Shown one piece after another: positions 9,677 through 18,428 of a stretch of 64,000 nt of DNA (position 1 is its first letter; every line of letters starts with the position of its first letter). The DNA lies in the NCBI GenBank assembly GCA_964407525.1, contig CAYOWC010000002.1, positions 1 through 64,000 on the forward strand, written 5' to 3'. The DNA is from DUZB01 sp964407525 (GTDB lineage Bacteria; Desulfobacterota; DSM-4660; Desulfatiglandales; Desulfatiglandaceae). Position numbers and translations under genes: made by a program. Below the pieces are notes generated by a model that saw only the letters and a list, made by a program, of their open reading frames with translations, did not search any database and had not been told where the DNA came from.

Positions 9677-11165
9677 AAGTTTCAATTTCCAGGGTCAGCT
9701 TATTGATAAGTGATATGATTTCCACCTGTTCCTGAAGGCCGCCGTGGAGCAATTTGATATGGGTCACATCCGCGGGCAACTGGTTGAGCGTGGCATCCAT
9801 AGAGATCCAGGACCCCAAAAAAGCTTCCGTCCAGGCGTGGTAGTAAAAACGATTGTTTACATAGACCAACCCGACACATTGGCGTGCGGGAATCCCAACA
9901 GCCCGTAATAGAGCCACAAAAAGAACTGCATGTTCGTTGCAGTCGCCAACCTTTGTCTTTAAGACCTCCAGGGCACTTGGCACACTGATGACCGGTTTTT
10001 TTTCCACATTTTCGTAAACCCATTCCAGGAATTTCCTTGCTGCAACGGAAGGGTTATTGGTTTTTCCCACAATGTCACGCGCAAGGTCCCTGATCGTCTT
10101 GTTTTCGCTCTGGATATTGAATTCAGGTTGAAGAAAAGGCTTCATTTCTCCTGATTCATCGAAAAAAGGTAGAACATAGGGAATCTCTACCGGCAGTTTT
10201 TCTTTCCGGATTTCAAGAGAGTCTCCTTTAAAAATCTGCCGCCCGCCATGGAGACCGTTAGGGTCGAATTCAGAATCCTTGAGGCCTCCAACTTTCATTC
10301 TCAAAAAGGAAAGCTGCTGCACATTGCGAAGCTTCTTCTTCACATTTACAGAGGACATGTTGTAGAAATCATACACGTCGTCCCCTTCCAGATCGCTGAG
10401 CGCCTTATCGGCATTGGCGCGAACGAGGGTCAAACCCATAACCCCCTGTTCCTTTAACACGTTCCCGCTTTCATCTAACCAGAATTTCAGATCGTGTCCC
10501 CACATCTTGGTTTCAAGAACCCAAGAATCATATTTCCGGTCGTTCAACAAGACGTTTTCCCTTCCAGCGACTTTCACAGACATCGGCTTCTGGGTCATAG
10601 TGGAAGGATCAAAGAGGGAGAATTCGAACGTTTCTCCCTCCTTCAGCTGTTTGCTTTTGAATATTTGCGACAATCCAGATCCGATCACCGGCGGACCAGA
10701 CAGTTTCATCGTTTGAGAAACAGATTCCTCCTTATTGCCTGTTTCCATGATGATATTTCCATTCTCCACCTTTCCGGATATGCTGAAGTTCACGATGCCG
10801 GAAGTGATTCGAACCTTGAAACTTTTCAATATGAAACGAGGGTCTACCACAGCGCGGGTGAAGGTGCGCATGACACTGGGCTGCCCGAGGAGGTTAAGAC
10901 GCATAACGATCTCTTCCTGGATGAGATAATCAGCTTCGAGGGGTACGATCTGGGTCATGGAATACCCGATTTTCTTGTCCTTCAAATAGATTTCCATCCA
11001 TTCGCGCTCGGTTTCCGTCATTGCATAGGCATTGGGAACAGTGCCTGTGGCTTTATGGGAACCATCGAAGTGAACCTGTTTGATCAGACTTCCTATCATG
11101 ATGATCCATACGAGAACGACAGCACCCCCTATGATATGAAAAACCCGTCTTCTGGAAAATGGCAC
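9669..11165 (-). CDS. Membrane-anchored transglutaminase-like protein
   Basis: The product is 498 residues, with one N-terminal membrane segment (about 9-28) and a large outer domain. The C-terminal part has the transglutaminase/protease core with catalytic Cys409 (GDCNEH), His443 (YYHAW) and Asp457 (SMDAT). Such proteins act outside the cytoplasmic membrane on peptide or amide bonds; the true reaction is unknown. The start is GTG at 11165, supported by AGGAGGG six bases upstream. It is the first gene of a run with an ABC ATPase and permease, suggesting the domain handles something the exporter moves or is needed for its assembly. The upstream region is shared with a divergent gene. Confidence 0.82.
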   Translation of the reverse strand: MPFSRRRVFHIIGGAVVLVWIIMIGSLIKQVHFDGSHKATGTVPNAYAMTETEREWMEIYLKDKKIGYSMTQIVPLEADYLIQEEIVMRLNLLGQPSVMRTFTRAVVDPRFILKSFKVRITSGIVNFSISGKVENGNIIMETGNKEESVSQTMKLSGPPVIGSGLSQIFKSKQLKEGETFEFSLFDPSTMTQKPMSVKVAGRENVLLNDRKYDSWVLETKMWGHDLKFWLDESGNVLKEQGVMGLTLVRANADKALSDLEGDDVYDFYNMSSVNVKKKLRNVQQLSFLRMKVGGLKDSEFDPNGLHGGRQIFKGDSLEIRKEKLPVEIPYVLPFFDESGEMKPFLQPEFNIQSENKTIRDLARDIVGKTNNPSVAARKFLEWVYENVEKKPVISVPSALEVLKTKVGDCNEHAVLFVALLRAVGIPARQCVGLVYVNNRFYYHAWTEAFLGSWISMDATLNQLPADVTHIKLLHGGLQEQVEIISLINKLTLEIETYD

Positions 11166-11190
11166 AGTTTCCCTCCTCTTTTCTATGCTC

Positions 11191-11219
11191 TTGAAAGAAC
11201 GCAGTAGAAGTGATAGTAT
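11191..11219 (+). promoter_or_regulatory. Candidate sigma-70 promoter for the radical SAM operon
   Basis: TTGAAA (11191-11196), a 17-base spacer and TAGTAT (11214-11219) lie in the divergent region 55 bases before the radical SAM start codon. An overlapping TATAAT is at 11217-11222. Identified by consensus only. Confidence 0.35.
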
Positions 11220-11273
11220 AATATAGTAAGCCTTTCATATAGTCAAAAGAGATAAATTTATAAAGAGACAAAA

Positions 11274-12434
11274 ATGAATAAAAAAGATCTACAATTCGAA
11301 CAGGGCCCCATCAGGCCGCCAAGCGAGGCGAGGAGTCTTCTTTTACGGTTCACCAGAAACTGCCCTTGGAACCAGTGCAGATTCTGCCCCGTTTATAAGA
11401 AAAGGAAGTTCTCCCTGAGGAAAATCGAAGAAATCAAGGGGGATATCCAGACAGCAAGAGACATGGTCGATGATATCAAAGCTCTTTCCGTGAAGCTTGG
11501 GCAAAATGGAGCGGTTACGGATCAGGTCATCAGTGTTATTTACGGGCAATCAGGATACAGCGAGAGCTTCAAGAGCGTTGCAGGGTGGATGTATTATGGA
11601 ACCGGCGCCTGTTTTCTGCAGGATGCCGACAATATGGTCATGAAAGCCGATGATCTGGTTGAAGCGCTGACATTCCTGAAGGAAAAATTCCCGGAAATAA
11701 CCCGTATTACGACCTATGCCCGATCCCGAACCATCGTAAGAAAGTCGGTTGAATCCTTAACCCGCATACGAAAAGCAGGACTCAACAGAATCCATATCGG
11801 TCTCGAAACAGCCTACGATCCCCTTTTGAAGTTGATGAAAAAAGGGGTCACCGCTGCCCAGCAGATAGAATCCGGCCAGAAGGTCGTAAAGGCCGGAATG
11901 GAACTTTCGGAATATGTCATGCCCGGACTTGGGGGACAAAAGATGTGGAGGGAACATGCTACGGCAACGGCTGAAGCCCTTAATCAGATCAATCCCCATT
12001 TCATCCGGCTTCGAAGCCTCCGGATTCCTGCGCACATCCCTCTCTTTAAGGATCTGAAGGAAGGAAGTTTCGCCATGCAGACGGACGATGCGGTCGCTAA
12101 AGAAATAAAGCTCTTTATTGAAACCCTGGACGGCATCACGAGCACCGTAACCAGCGATCATATCATGAACCTTCTGGAAGAAGTCTCAGGAAAACTTCCT
12201 GAAGACCGGCAAAAGATGCTTGCTGTAATCCATAAATATCAGGACCTCTCCGATTCAGACAGGATTATATTCCGGATTGGAAGGCGTGGAGGCGCCTACA
12301 AATCCACAGACGATCTCGTAACAGATCCGGAGACCTTCACTAAAATCAGCAACCTCTACCTGGATATCAAGGCAAAAGAAGGAATGGAAGGCCTCGAACA
12401 ATTTATCACAGATATGGTAGACAGATACATTTAG
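11274..12434 (+). CDS. Radical SAM protein
   Basis: This 386-residue protein has the cluster-binding cysteines in CPWNQCRFC (Cys30, Cys35, Cys38), spaced CX4CX2C rather than the common CX3CX2C. It is followed by PVYKKRKF, a pattern found in a COG1032-like subgroup of radical SAM enzymes. A later GLETAYDPLLKLMKKG segment is the conserved part of the TIM barrel. It should bind a [4Fe-4S] cluster and S-adenosylmethionine; the substrate is unknown. It lies upstream of tetrapyrrole genes on the same strand, only 37 bases before precorrin-2 dehydrogenase, so a role near heme or siroheme metabolism is possible but unproven. Confidence 0.8.
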   Translation: MNKKDLQFEQGPIRPPSEARSLLLRFTRNCPWNQCRFCPVYKKRKFSLRKIEEIKGDIQTARDMVDDIKALSVKLGQNGAVTDQVISVIYGQSGYSESFKSVAGWMYYGTGACFLQDADNMVMKADDLVEALTFLKEKFPEITRITTYARSRTIVRKSVESLTRIRKAGLNRIHIGLETAYDPLLKLMKKGVTAAQQIESGQKVVKAGMELSEYVMPGLGGQKMWREHATATAEALNQINPHFIRLRSLRIPAHIPLFKDLKEGSFAMQTDDAVAKEIKLFIETLDGITSTVTSDHIMNLLEEVSGKLPEDRQKMLAVIHKYQDLSDSDRIIFRIGRRGGAYKSTDDLVTDPETFTKISNLYLDIKAKEGMEGLEQFITDMVDRYI

Positions 12435-12471
12435 AAATGCAGAAATGCTGCCTGGAGATTGTAAATTACTC

Positions 12472-13131
12472 ATGAGCTATTATCCTATATTCATTCAATT
12501 AGAGGGAGAAAACGCCCTTGTGGTCGGCGGTGGGAGCGTCGCATGCCGAAAAGTGGAAACACTCCTTGAGCATGGGGCATCTGTTCGTATTGTTTCCAAA
12601 ATGCTGTGCTCGAAGCTTGAACAATTGATCACAAAAGGGAAGATTCAATGTCTGGGGAGAGAATTCCGGGAAAGCTATCTTGAGGGGGCTTTTCTTGTCA
12701 TTGCCGCAACGGACGACAAAGAACTGAACCACAGAATAAGTCAGGCCGCCCGGACAAAAGGCCTTTTGATTAATGCGGTAGACCAGCCGGAGGACTGTAA
12801 TTTCATCGTTCCGTCCATTGTGAACAGGGGGAATCTCCAGATTGCCATATCCACTTCGGGAAAAAGCCCGGCCATGGCCAAGAAGATCAGGAAGGACCTG
12901 GAATGCCGTTTTGGTACGGAATATGAAACATTCCTCGGTATCATGGGTCGCATCCGCAAAGACTTGCTCCCTATGGGATTTTCCCAAAAAGAAAACAGTG
13001 TTATTTTTCAGCAAGTGATTGATGCCGGCCTCTTAGATATGATCACCCGTGGAGATATGGAAGGAGCCAAAAATGCACTTTTGGAACTTCTCCCCCCGGG
13101 CATGGATATGAAAAAGATATTAAGGCTATAA
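12472..13131 (+). CDS. Precorrin-2 dehydrogenase / sirohydrochlorin ferrochelatase
   Basis: This 219-residue Met8/SirC/CysG-N type protein has an NAD-binding Rossmann motif VVGGGSVACRK near residues 18-28, the AATDD segment near 80, and the conserved S-x-x-GKSPAMAKKIR near 128. It oxidises precorrin-2 to sirohydrochlorin and may insert iron to give siroheme. I chose the ATG at 12472 (MSYYPIFIQLEGE), which matches the family's usual N-terminus, over one nine codons earlier. Its stop codon overlaps the next start (TAATG), so it is coupled to the CcsA-like gene and then hemA. Siroheme is both a cofactor of sulfite reductase and an intermediate of the alternative heme route used by sulfate reducers. 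Confidence 0.88.
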   Translation: MSYYPIFIQLEGENALVVGGGSVACRKVETLLEHGASVRIVSKMLCSKLEQLITKGKIQCLGREFRESYLEGAFLVIAATDDKELNHRISQAARTKGLLINAVDQPEDCNFIVPSIVNRGNLQIAISTSGKSPAMAKKIRKDLECRFGTEYETFLGIMGRIRKDLLPMGFSQKENSVIFQQVIDAGLLDMITRGDMEGAKNALLELLPPGMDMKKILRL

Positions 13132-13961
13132 TGACCTCAATATGGTTCAACATTGCGCTCTTTTTTGAACTGCTGGCAACCGGCGGGTTCATTATCTATA
13201 TCATCAAACAGGAGAAATGGATTTTCCGGTGCTCCTACTGGATTTTAGCAACCGGGTTTCTTTTCCACACTATTCTCCTTGTGTATCGGTATTCTATCCT
13301 GGGCGCCTTTCCTGTTATGGATCTCAAGTCGGCACTTTCTTTTTTCGCCTGGGCTATCATCGTCGTCTATCTCATTCTAAACGCAAAATTCCAACTTATG
13401 GTCCTCGGTTCCTTTGTAGCTCCTTTTGCTGCTTTTCTCATGGTCATCTCCTCCACCATCCCCGCCATGGAAGGTCCTGTGAAGCCGATTTTTAAGAGCC
13501 TGTGGCTTACAGCCCACGTAAGTACCATATTCATTGGAAATGCATTTCTTGCCATTGCGTTCCTGGCAGCAATCATGTACCTGATTCAGGAACATCAGAT
13601 AAAGAGGAAACGCCATGGATCCTTTTACGGAAGACTGCCTTCTCTTGCTACCCTTGACAGGATCAACCATTACGCCATTTTATATGGTTTTCCGTTTCTG
13701 ACTATAGGCATGATCACGGGTTCTATTTACGCCCAATATGCCCTGGGGAAATACTGGCAGTGGGACCCCAAGGAAGTGTGGTCTCTCATTTCATGGTTTC
13801 TCTACGCTGCCCTTCTCCACGAGCGGTTAGCTGCGGGATGGCAGGGGAGAAAGGCAGCGGTTATGTCGATCGTCTGTTTTCTGGTATTGATTTTTACTTT
13901 TTTAGGTGCAAGCCTGCTGGTCGACGGCTATCACAGCTTCAGCACCATGGGAGCACGGTAA
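13131..13961 (+). CDS. CcsA/HemX-type cytochrome c assembly membrane protein
   Basis: This 276-residue protein has about eight hydrophobic segments and a tryptophan-rich motif (YWQWDPKEVWSLI, about 208-220) typical of the CcsA/CcmF/HemX heme-handling family. Histidines at 46, 129, 180 and 230 are candidate heme ligands. CcsA exports and delivers heme to c-type cytochromes; HemX variants next to hemA influence the level of glutamyl-tRNA reductase. The position directly before hemA favours a HemX-like role, but a cytochrome c role is equally compatible. No CcsB partner is in the window. Confidence 0.85.
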   Translation: MTSIWFNIALFFELLATGGFIIYIIKQEKWIFRCSYWILATGFLFHTILLVYRYSILGAFPVMDLKSALSFFAWAIIVVYLILNAKFQLMVLGSFVAPFAAFLMVISSTIPAMEGPVKPIFKSLWLTAHVSTIFIGNAFLAIAFLAAIMYLIQEHQIKRKRHGSFYGRLPSLATLDRINHYAILYGFPFLTIGMITGSIYAQYALGKYWQWDPKEVWSLISWFLYAALLHERLAAGWQGRKAAVMSIVCFLVLIFTFLGASLLVDGYHSFSTMGAR

Positions 13962-13966
13962 GCGCG

Positions 13967-15250
13967 TTGGTCAAGATTGTCAGCATAGGGATGAACCACG
14001 AAACCGCACCCCTCGAGTTACGCGAGTGTCTCGCTCCCGAGGCGGACAGCGATCGTCATATCCTGGCAGGGATGCGGAATCTCGAAGTCATCCGTGAGGG
14101 CATTTTCCTGTCCACATGCAACCGGGTCGAGGCATTGTTTACGACGGAAAACCCCGGACAGGCCAAAACGTCGATCCTTTCCGCCTTTTCACAATTGGCA
14201 AACATTCCTGAAAAAGAGCTCTCGCCGCACCTCTACACTTATGAAGACACGGCCGCTGTCGAACACATATTCAGTGTGGCTTCCAGCCTCGATTCCATGG
14301 TGGTGGGAGAGCCCCAAATACTGGGTCAGATAAAAAACGCTTATGCAATGGCGGTAAAAGAGAAGACTTCCGGGGTCATTTTAAACAGGCTGATGCACAA
14401 AGCTTTTCATGTTGCCAAAAGGGTCCGAACGGAAACGGGGATATGCAGTTCAGCGGTTTCCATCAGCTATGCGGCGGTTGAACTGGCCAAAAAGATATTT
14501 CATCGATTAGAAGGAAAAAAAGTTCTTCTCATAGGCGCAGGCGAGATGGCTGAACTGGCAGCGAAACACCTTATTTCCAATGGCGTTGCGTCCATTTCGG
14601 TTGCCAACAGGACATTCGAGAGGGCCATCCAGGTGGCAAAGGCTTTTGAGGGCCTGCCTGTTTCTTTTGACGAAATGCCTCAACAGCTTAACCATGCCGA
14701 TATTGTCATTACATCGACCGCCTCGCAGGACTTCATCATCACCCATTCCACTGTCAAAAAACAGCTCAAGAAAAGACGCAACAGACCGCTTTTCTTTATT
14801 GATATTGCCGTGCCGAGAGATGTGGAACCCAAGGTTAACAATCTCAACAATGTTTATGTGTACGATATCGATGACCTCAAGGGAATCATTGAAGTGAATA
14901 TGCACCAACGACAGCAGGAAGCGGTCAAAGCTGAACGGATTATCAAGGATGAGGTAATCAAATTCGAAAAATGGATCAAGACCTTGAAAGTTGTACCGAC
15001 CATTATTTCCCTGAGAAACAAGGCTGAAACGATTGTGCAGGCTGAAATAAAAAAAAGCAGCCCTGCCCTTTCCGATCTGACGCCTGCCCAACGCCAGGTT
15101 ATAGAAACCATGTCCAGGTCGATTGTTCAAAAAGTGCTCAGTGACCCGATTCTCTTTTTGAAAAGCAAATCCGACAGGGCTACCCTTGATGTCTACCTCG
15201 ACATGACCCGGAGATTATTCACACTGGACCTTGATGAGAATCACGAATAA
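13967..15250 (+). CDS. hemA: Glutamyl-tRNA reductase
   Basis: The first committed enzyme of tetrapyrrole synthesis reduces Glu-tRNA to glutamate-1-semialdehyde. The product is 427 residues: catalytic domain with STCNRVEA (Cys51), the conserved VVGEPQILGQ segment, an NADPH-binding domain (LLIGAGEMAELAAKHL) and a C-terminal dimerisation helix. The start is probably the TTG at 13967, giving VKIVSIGMNHETAPLE, the usual N-terminus, with a weak GGGAG upstream; the ATG at 13991 would cut the first strand. A long open frame continues upstream into ccsA but is not part of this protein. It belongs to the siroheme/heme run with the two preceding genes. Confidence 0.95.
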   Translation: MVKIVSIGMNHETAPLELRECLAPEADSDRHILAGMRNLEVIREGIFLSTCNRVEALFTTENPGQAKTSILSAFSQLANIPEKELSPHLYTYEDTAAVEHIFSVASSLDSMVVGEPQILGQIKNAYAMAVKEKTSGVILNRLMHKAFHVAKRVRTETGICSSAVSISYAAVELAKKIFHRLEGKKVLLIGAGEMAELAAKHLISNGVASISVANRTFERAIQVAKAFEGLPVSFDEMPQQLNHADIVITSTASQDFIITHSTVKKQLKKRRNRPLFFIDIAVPRDVEPKVNNLNNVYVYDIDDLKGIIEVNMHQRQQEAVKAERIIKDEVIKFEKWIKTLKVVPTIISLRNKAETIVQAEIKKSSPALSDLTPAQRQVIETMSRSIVQKVLSDPILFLKSKSDRATLDVYLDMTRRLFTLDLDENHE

Positions 15251-15279
15251 AACATTCTAAACTATTTATGGAGAACACA

Positions 15280-15645
15280 ATGGATTTCACCAAGATGCTT
15301 GACACGATAAAAAAACATTCCGACTATCATAAAATGGGCATGGTTGCCAGTCACATCGGAGTTGTCAGGGAAAACTCTCTGAAAGGTGGACAGGTTGATG
15401 AAATTGAAGTTTCATTCGACCAGGATGCCATTCAAGGGATTATTCAAGAAGCAAAAACATCCCCGGGAATCATAGAAGTTCTGGTGGAAACGACAGATGG
15501 TCTTCTCAAGGTCGGCGATGAAATCATGGCCGTCTTCGTAGGAGGAGACACACGAGACCACGTATTTCCAGTTCTCATAGAAACCGTCGACCAGATGAAA
15601 AAGAAGGCTTCAAACAAAAAAGAAATTTTTGCCAAGGAGAATTAA
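15280..15645 (+). CDS. moaE: MoaE-like molybdopterin synthase catalytic subunit
   Basis: This 121-residue protein matches the short form of MoaE: MVASHIGVVRENS near the N-terminus, GIIEVLVE, then LKVGDEIMAVFVGGDTRDHVFPVLIETVDQMKKK-type sequence to the end. MoaE works with MoaD to add two sulfurs to cyclic pyranopterin monophosphate, giving molybdopterin. The C-terminal lysines are present but the segment is shorter than in E. coli MoaE. I chose the ATG at 15280 because GGAG lies just before it. It is followed after three bases by moaC. A molybdopterin supply fits the formate dehydrogenase at the left of the window. Confidence 0.78.
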   Translation: MDFTKMLDTIKKHSDYHKMGMVASHIGVVRENSLKGGQVDEIEVSFDQDAIQGIIQEAKTSPGIIEVLVETTDGLLKVGDEIMAVFVGGDTRDHVFPVLIETVDQMKKKASNKKEIFAKEN

Positions 15646-15648
15646 GAA

Positions 15649-16083
15649 ATGAGTATGGTAGATATTACCGAAAAGCCGGTTATAAAGCGACAGGCCGAAG
15701 CGGTTGGAAAAATCATCCTGTCACCGGAAACCATAGTGAAAATCAAAGAAGGGTCAACCAGGAAAGGGGACCCTCTGCTTATCGCTCAGGTGGCAGCCCT
15801 GCAAAGTACAAAACAGACCTCCGTTATCATACCGCATTGTCACCAGATACCACTTGATTCAGTCGAGGTGAGCTTCAACGTCTTTGAGGATGCTATCCAG
15901 GTAAGCTGCATTGTAAAAGCACAGGCACGTACTGGAGTGGAAATGGAAGCCCTTGTGGGTGTCTCCGCAGCCCTGAACACCCTCTGGGACGTGGTGAAGT
16001 ATTTGGAAAAGGACCAGGATGGGCAGTATCCCTACACAAAGATCACGGATATCCACGTTGTCTGGAAAAAAAAGGGCGAATAG
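15649..16083 (+). CDS. moaC: Cyclic pyranopterin monophosphate synthase
   Basis: This 144-residue protein is a full-length MoaC. It has the family landmarks: MVDITEKPVIKRQAEAVG at the N-terminus, IPHCHQIPLDSV in the middle, then ARTGVEMEALVGVSAALNTLWD. It turns the radical SAM product 3',8-cyclo-GTP into cyclic pyranopterin monophosphate for the molybdenum cofactor. It follows moaE closely and both probably come from the hemA transcript. The MoaA partner is not in the window; the radical SAM protein at 11.3 kb does not look like MoaA. Confidence 0.93.
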   Translation: MSMVDITEKPVIKRQAEAVGKIILSPETIVKIKEGSTRKGDPLLIAQVAALQSTKQTSVIIPHCHQIPLDSVEVSFNVFEDAIQVSCIVKAQARTGVEMEALVGVSAALNTLWDVVKYLEKDQDGQYPYTKITDIHVVWKKKGE

Positions 16084-16188
16084 TGAACAGAAAGCTGTTG
16101 ACAAGTAGCTATCAACAATCATATAAACTTCGAACCCTTGCGGCTAAAAGCTAAAGCCAATGTTGAAACCTGGAACGGGAGCAGAAAA

Positions 16189-16869
16189 ATGAAAAAAAAC
16201 ATTCTGATCACGCTGGCGGCACTTCTGATTACAGGCCTCATGACCATGCAGGCAAGAGCGGAAAAAGCCTACGTATTCAATACATCAAAGGTAACGCTTC
16301 GAACCGGACCCCAAGTAGGCAAGAAAATTCTCGCCATGTTGTCCCAGGATGAACCTTTGGAAATCCTTCGTAGTGAATCTGGATGGTCCATGGTGCGCCT
16401 TCTAAAACCTTCCAGGAGCAATAAAGAAGGCTGGGTCCTGAGTCGATATCTCGTAACGCGCCTCCCCCTGCAAATTCAGGTAAATGCTTTGACGGGAGAA
16501 AATTCGAGGCTTAAGACCAAACTCACCAATTCGGACAAGGAGTGCGCAGAAAGTGTCCTTCAAAGGGATAAATGCCAAGAAAAATTTGCTGAGACCAGCA
16601 GGCTTCTGCAAAAACTCCGCACAAGCTACGAGACCTTGAAAAAGGAATCAACAGGATTTCTGAAACTTAAAAAAGAACACGAAACCACGCTTGTATACCT
16701 GGAGGAAATCCAGAAGACAAACGGTATTCTTCAAAAAGAAAACGATGCCATGAAATCCTCTGAACGAAACAGATGGTTTCTGACAGGGGCATTGGTACTG
16801 CTCTTTGGATTTTTCTTCGGGCTTGTCATGGGGAAACAACAGAGAAAGAAAAAATCATCGTACTATTAA
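16189..16869 (+). CDS. SH3 domain protein with C-terminal membrane anchor (YgiM/TIGR04211-like)
   Basis: This 226-residue exported protein has a signal peptide (residues 1-24, ending ARA), a bacterial SH3 domain with KVTLRTGPQVGKKILAML and GWVLSRYL (about 30-100), a coiled coil (about 105-190) and one C-terminal membrane helix (WFLTGALVLLFGFFFGLVMG) followed by basic residues. That order defines the TIGR04211 SH3-and-anchor family. SH3_3 domains of this kind usually bind cell-wall peptides. The ATG at 16189 begins the signal peptide; the frame is open further upstream. The function in the cell is unknown. Confidence 0.82.
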   Translation: MKKNILITLAALLITGLMTMQARAEKAYVFNTSKVTLRTGPQVGKKILAMLSQDEPLEILRSESGWSMVRLLKPSRSNKEGWVLSRYLVTRLPLQIQVNALTGENSRLKTKLTNSDKECAESVLQRDKCQEKFAETSRLLQKLRTSYETLKKESTGFLKLKKEHETTLVYLEEIQKTNGILQKENDAMKSSERNRWFLTGALVLLFGFFFGLVMGKQQRKKKSSYY

Positions 16870-16883
16870 AACGATATCGTGCG

Positions 16884-16915
16884 GCTAAGTAACGGCTAAC
16901 CGCTAATTGCTGCTA
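16884..16915. repeat. Partial copy of element A (right end)
   Basis: CTAAGTAACGGCTAACCGCTAATTGCTGC resembles the right-hand end of the 171-bp element at 32944-33114 (GCTAACGGCTAACCGCTAATTGCAGC). Only about 30 bases are kept, in the short gap before the cinA-like gene. Confidence 0.5.
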
Positions 16916-16936
16916 TTTGGAATACAAAAAGTAACC

Positions 16937-18217
16937 ATGATTAAACCGGAAAACCATAGTACAGGCTCTCCAAAACAATCCATTTCTTCTGAACCCCATG
17001 GAGAACAGGCGCCAGACTGCGAAATCATTACCATCGGGAGCGAGCTCCTCCTGGGGCAGATTGTGGATACTAACACCGCTTATGTAGCCCAGAAAATGGC
17101 AACTGCAGGGGTCTCCGTACAATTTAAGACGTCCGTGGGAGATCGAGTGAAAGAAATTTCAGATGTCATCCAGTCCGCTGTGAAAAGATGCAGGCTCGTT
17201 ATCACCACGGGTGGACTCGGTCCGACGCTTGACGATCTTACAAGAGACGCAGTGGCTCGTACGGCCGGCGTTTCCCTGGTTTTCAAAAAGGATCTGATGC
17301 AGCAGATCGAAGAGATTTTTCGCCGCTACGGATATGGTATGCCGGAAAACAACAGAAGACAGGCATTTATTCCTGAAGGCGGCGTGGCCATACCGAATCC
17401 GGTGGGAACAGCACCGGCCTTTATCAAAGAGATAGATGGACGACCGGTTATCTGCCTTCCCGGAGTACCAAGAGAGTTGAAATACCTCCTGAAGCATTCC
17501 GTAATCCCCTGGATCCGGGAACGCTTTAAAATAGAGAATGATACGGTCATTTACAGGGTGCTGAAAGTAGCGGGCATAGGGGAGAGCGCGGTCGACAAAG
17601 TGATCGGTGATCTGATCCGACCGGGAGAAAACCCTGAAGTGGGCCTGCTCGCATCTCAGGGAGAAATCAAGATACGAATCGCTGCAAAGGCACGGACGGA
17701 AGGAGAGGCGCTCTCCCTGATTAACCCGGTTTCCTCAGAGCTTCACCGGCGTCTCGGAAAAAAGATTTTTGGTTCAGATAAGGAAACCCTTGAAGGGAAA
17801 ATAGATTCCATCCTTGAGGCTAATGGGCTGTCCCTTGCTATTCTTGAGACTTTTTCAGGGGGAATGGCGGCTCATAAACTCCATGCTATTCCATCCAGAC
17901 AATTATTAGCCAGCCGCGTAATTCCCGGCATTGCAGAATTTGCCGAGTTTCTCGGACGGAAAGACACGGATGTGTGCGCAGAAAATTGTCTTTCCGCAGC
18001 GCGGAAAACAGCACATGCTCACAGCGCTGACGTGGGTCTGGCCCTGATGGGATTTCTGGAAAATACCGATAAAGGATATCTGCTCAAAGGATGCGCTGCC
18101 GCATGGGGAACAAATATCGAAAAATCTTTTTCCTGGGAAATGGGAGGGGATCTTTTTGCTCTTCAGACACGAGGAGCGGTAATCGGGCTTAATACGTTGC
18201 GGCTGGCGCTGGTGTGA
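16937..18217 (+). CDS. CinA-like protein with a degraded C-terminal deamidase domain
   Basis: The product is 426 residues. The N-terminal CinA/MoaB-like domain is intact: IITIGSELLLGQIVDTNTAY near 35-54, TTGGLGPTLDDLTRDA near 92-107, and a CLPGVPRE loop near 170. The C-terminal part corresponds to the PncC-type nicotinamide-nucleotide amidase. There the usual ESCTGG motif reads ETFSGG and the following VTYSNEAK block is replaced, so amidase activity is doubtful. The N-terminal domain, a pyrophosphatase in some CinA proteins, could still work. The ATG at 16937 was chosen over one ten codons earlier. It ends the plus-strand run that begins with the radical SAM protein. Confidence 0.82.
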   Translation: MIKPENHSTGSPKQSISSEPHGEQAPDCEIITIGSELLLGQIVDTNTAYVAQKMATAGVSVQFKTSVGDRVKEISDVIQSAVKRCRLVITTGGLGPTLDDLTRDAVARTAGVSLVFKKDLMQQIEEIFRRYGYGMPENNRRQAFIPEGGVAIPNPVGTAPAFIKEIDGRPVICLPGVPRELKYLLKHSVIPWIRERFKIENDTVIYRVLKVAGIGESAVDKVIGDLIRPGENPEVGLLASQGEIKIRIAAKARTEGEALSLINPVSSELHRRLGKKIFGSDKETLEGKIDSILEANGLSLAILETFSGGMAAHKLHAIPSRQLLASRVIPGIAEFAEFLGRKDTDVCAENCLSAARKTAHAHSADVGLALMGFLENTDKGYLLKGCAAAWGTNIEKSFSWEMGGDLFALQTRGAVIGLNTLRLALV

Positions 18218-18274
18218 AAAGTTCAGTAGGTAGTAAGCGGTAGGCAGTAGGCAGTCAGGCACAACCCGGATATT

Positions 18275-18306
18275 CCTCGTTCCCATGCTCCCGCGTGGGA
18301 ATGCAT
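18275..18306. repeat. REP-like hairpin repeat, copy 2
   Basis: CCTCGTTCCCATGCT plus GCGTGGGAATGCAT again, with one base different from copy 1 at 7085. Just before it (18228-18262) are several short tandem TAGGCAGTAGG-like units. After a 70-base insert, 18378-18430 repeats the flank seen after copy 1. The gap 18218-18428 holds no gene. Confidence 0.7.
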
Positions 18307-18428
18307 AAACCTGACACCTGACACCCGAAACCTGTTCTTCTTTGCGCCTTTGCGTCTTTGCGCGAGACTTTTTCAAGAAGTTTCTTTCTTGATCTGACTA
18401 GCTTTTTTTCGACCAGAGGCGGCGCTCT

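Noticed and set aside
10494..11207. 237-codon open frame opposite the transglutaminase-like gene.
   Set aside because: The minus-strand gene has a catalytic triad, a membrane anchor and a good GTG/Shine-Dalgarno start; the plus frame has no support.
13760..13966. N-terminal extension of HemA upstream of the TTG at 13967.
   Set aside because: It overlaps the CcsA gene in another frame and has no similarity to the glutamyl-tRNA reductase N-terminus, which starts at VKIVSIGMNHETAP.
18228..18262. Short TAGGCAGTAGG-like repeats considered as a CRISPR array.
   Set aside because: The units are about 7-10 bases, directly adjacent and without spacers.
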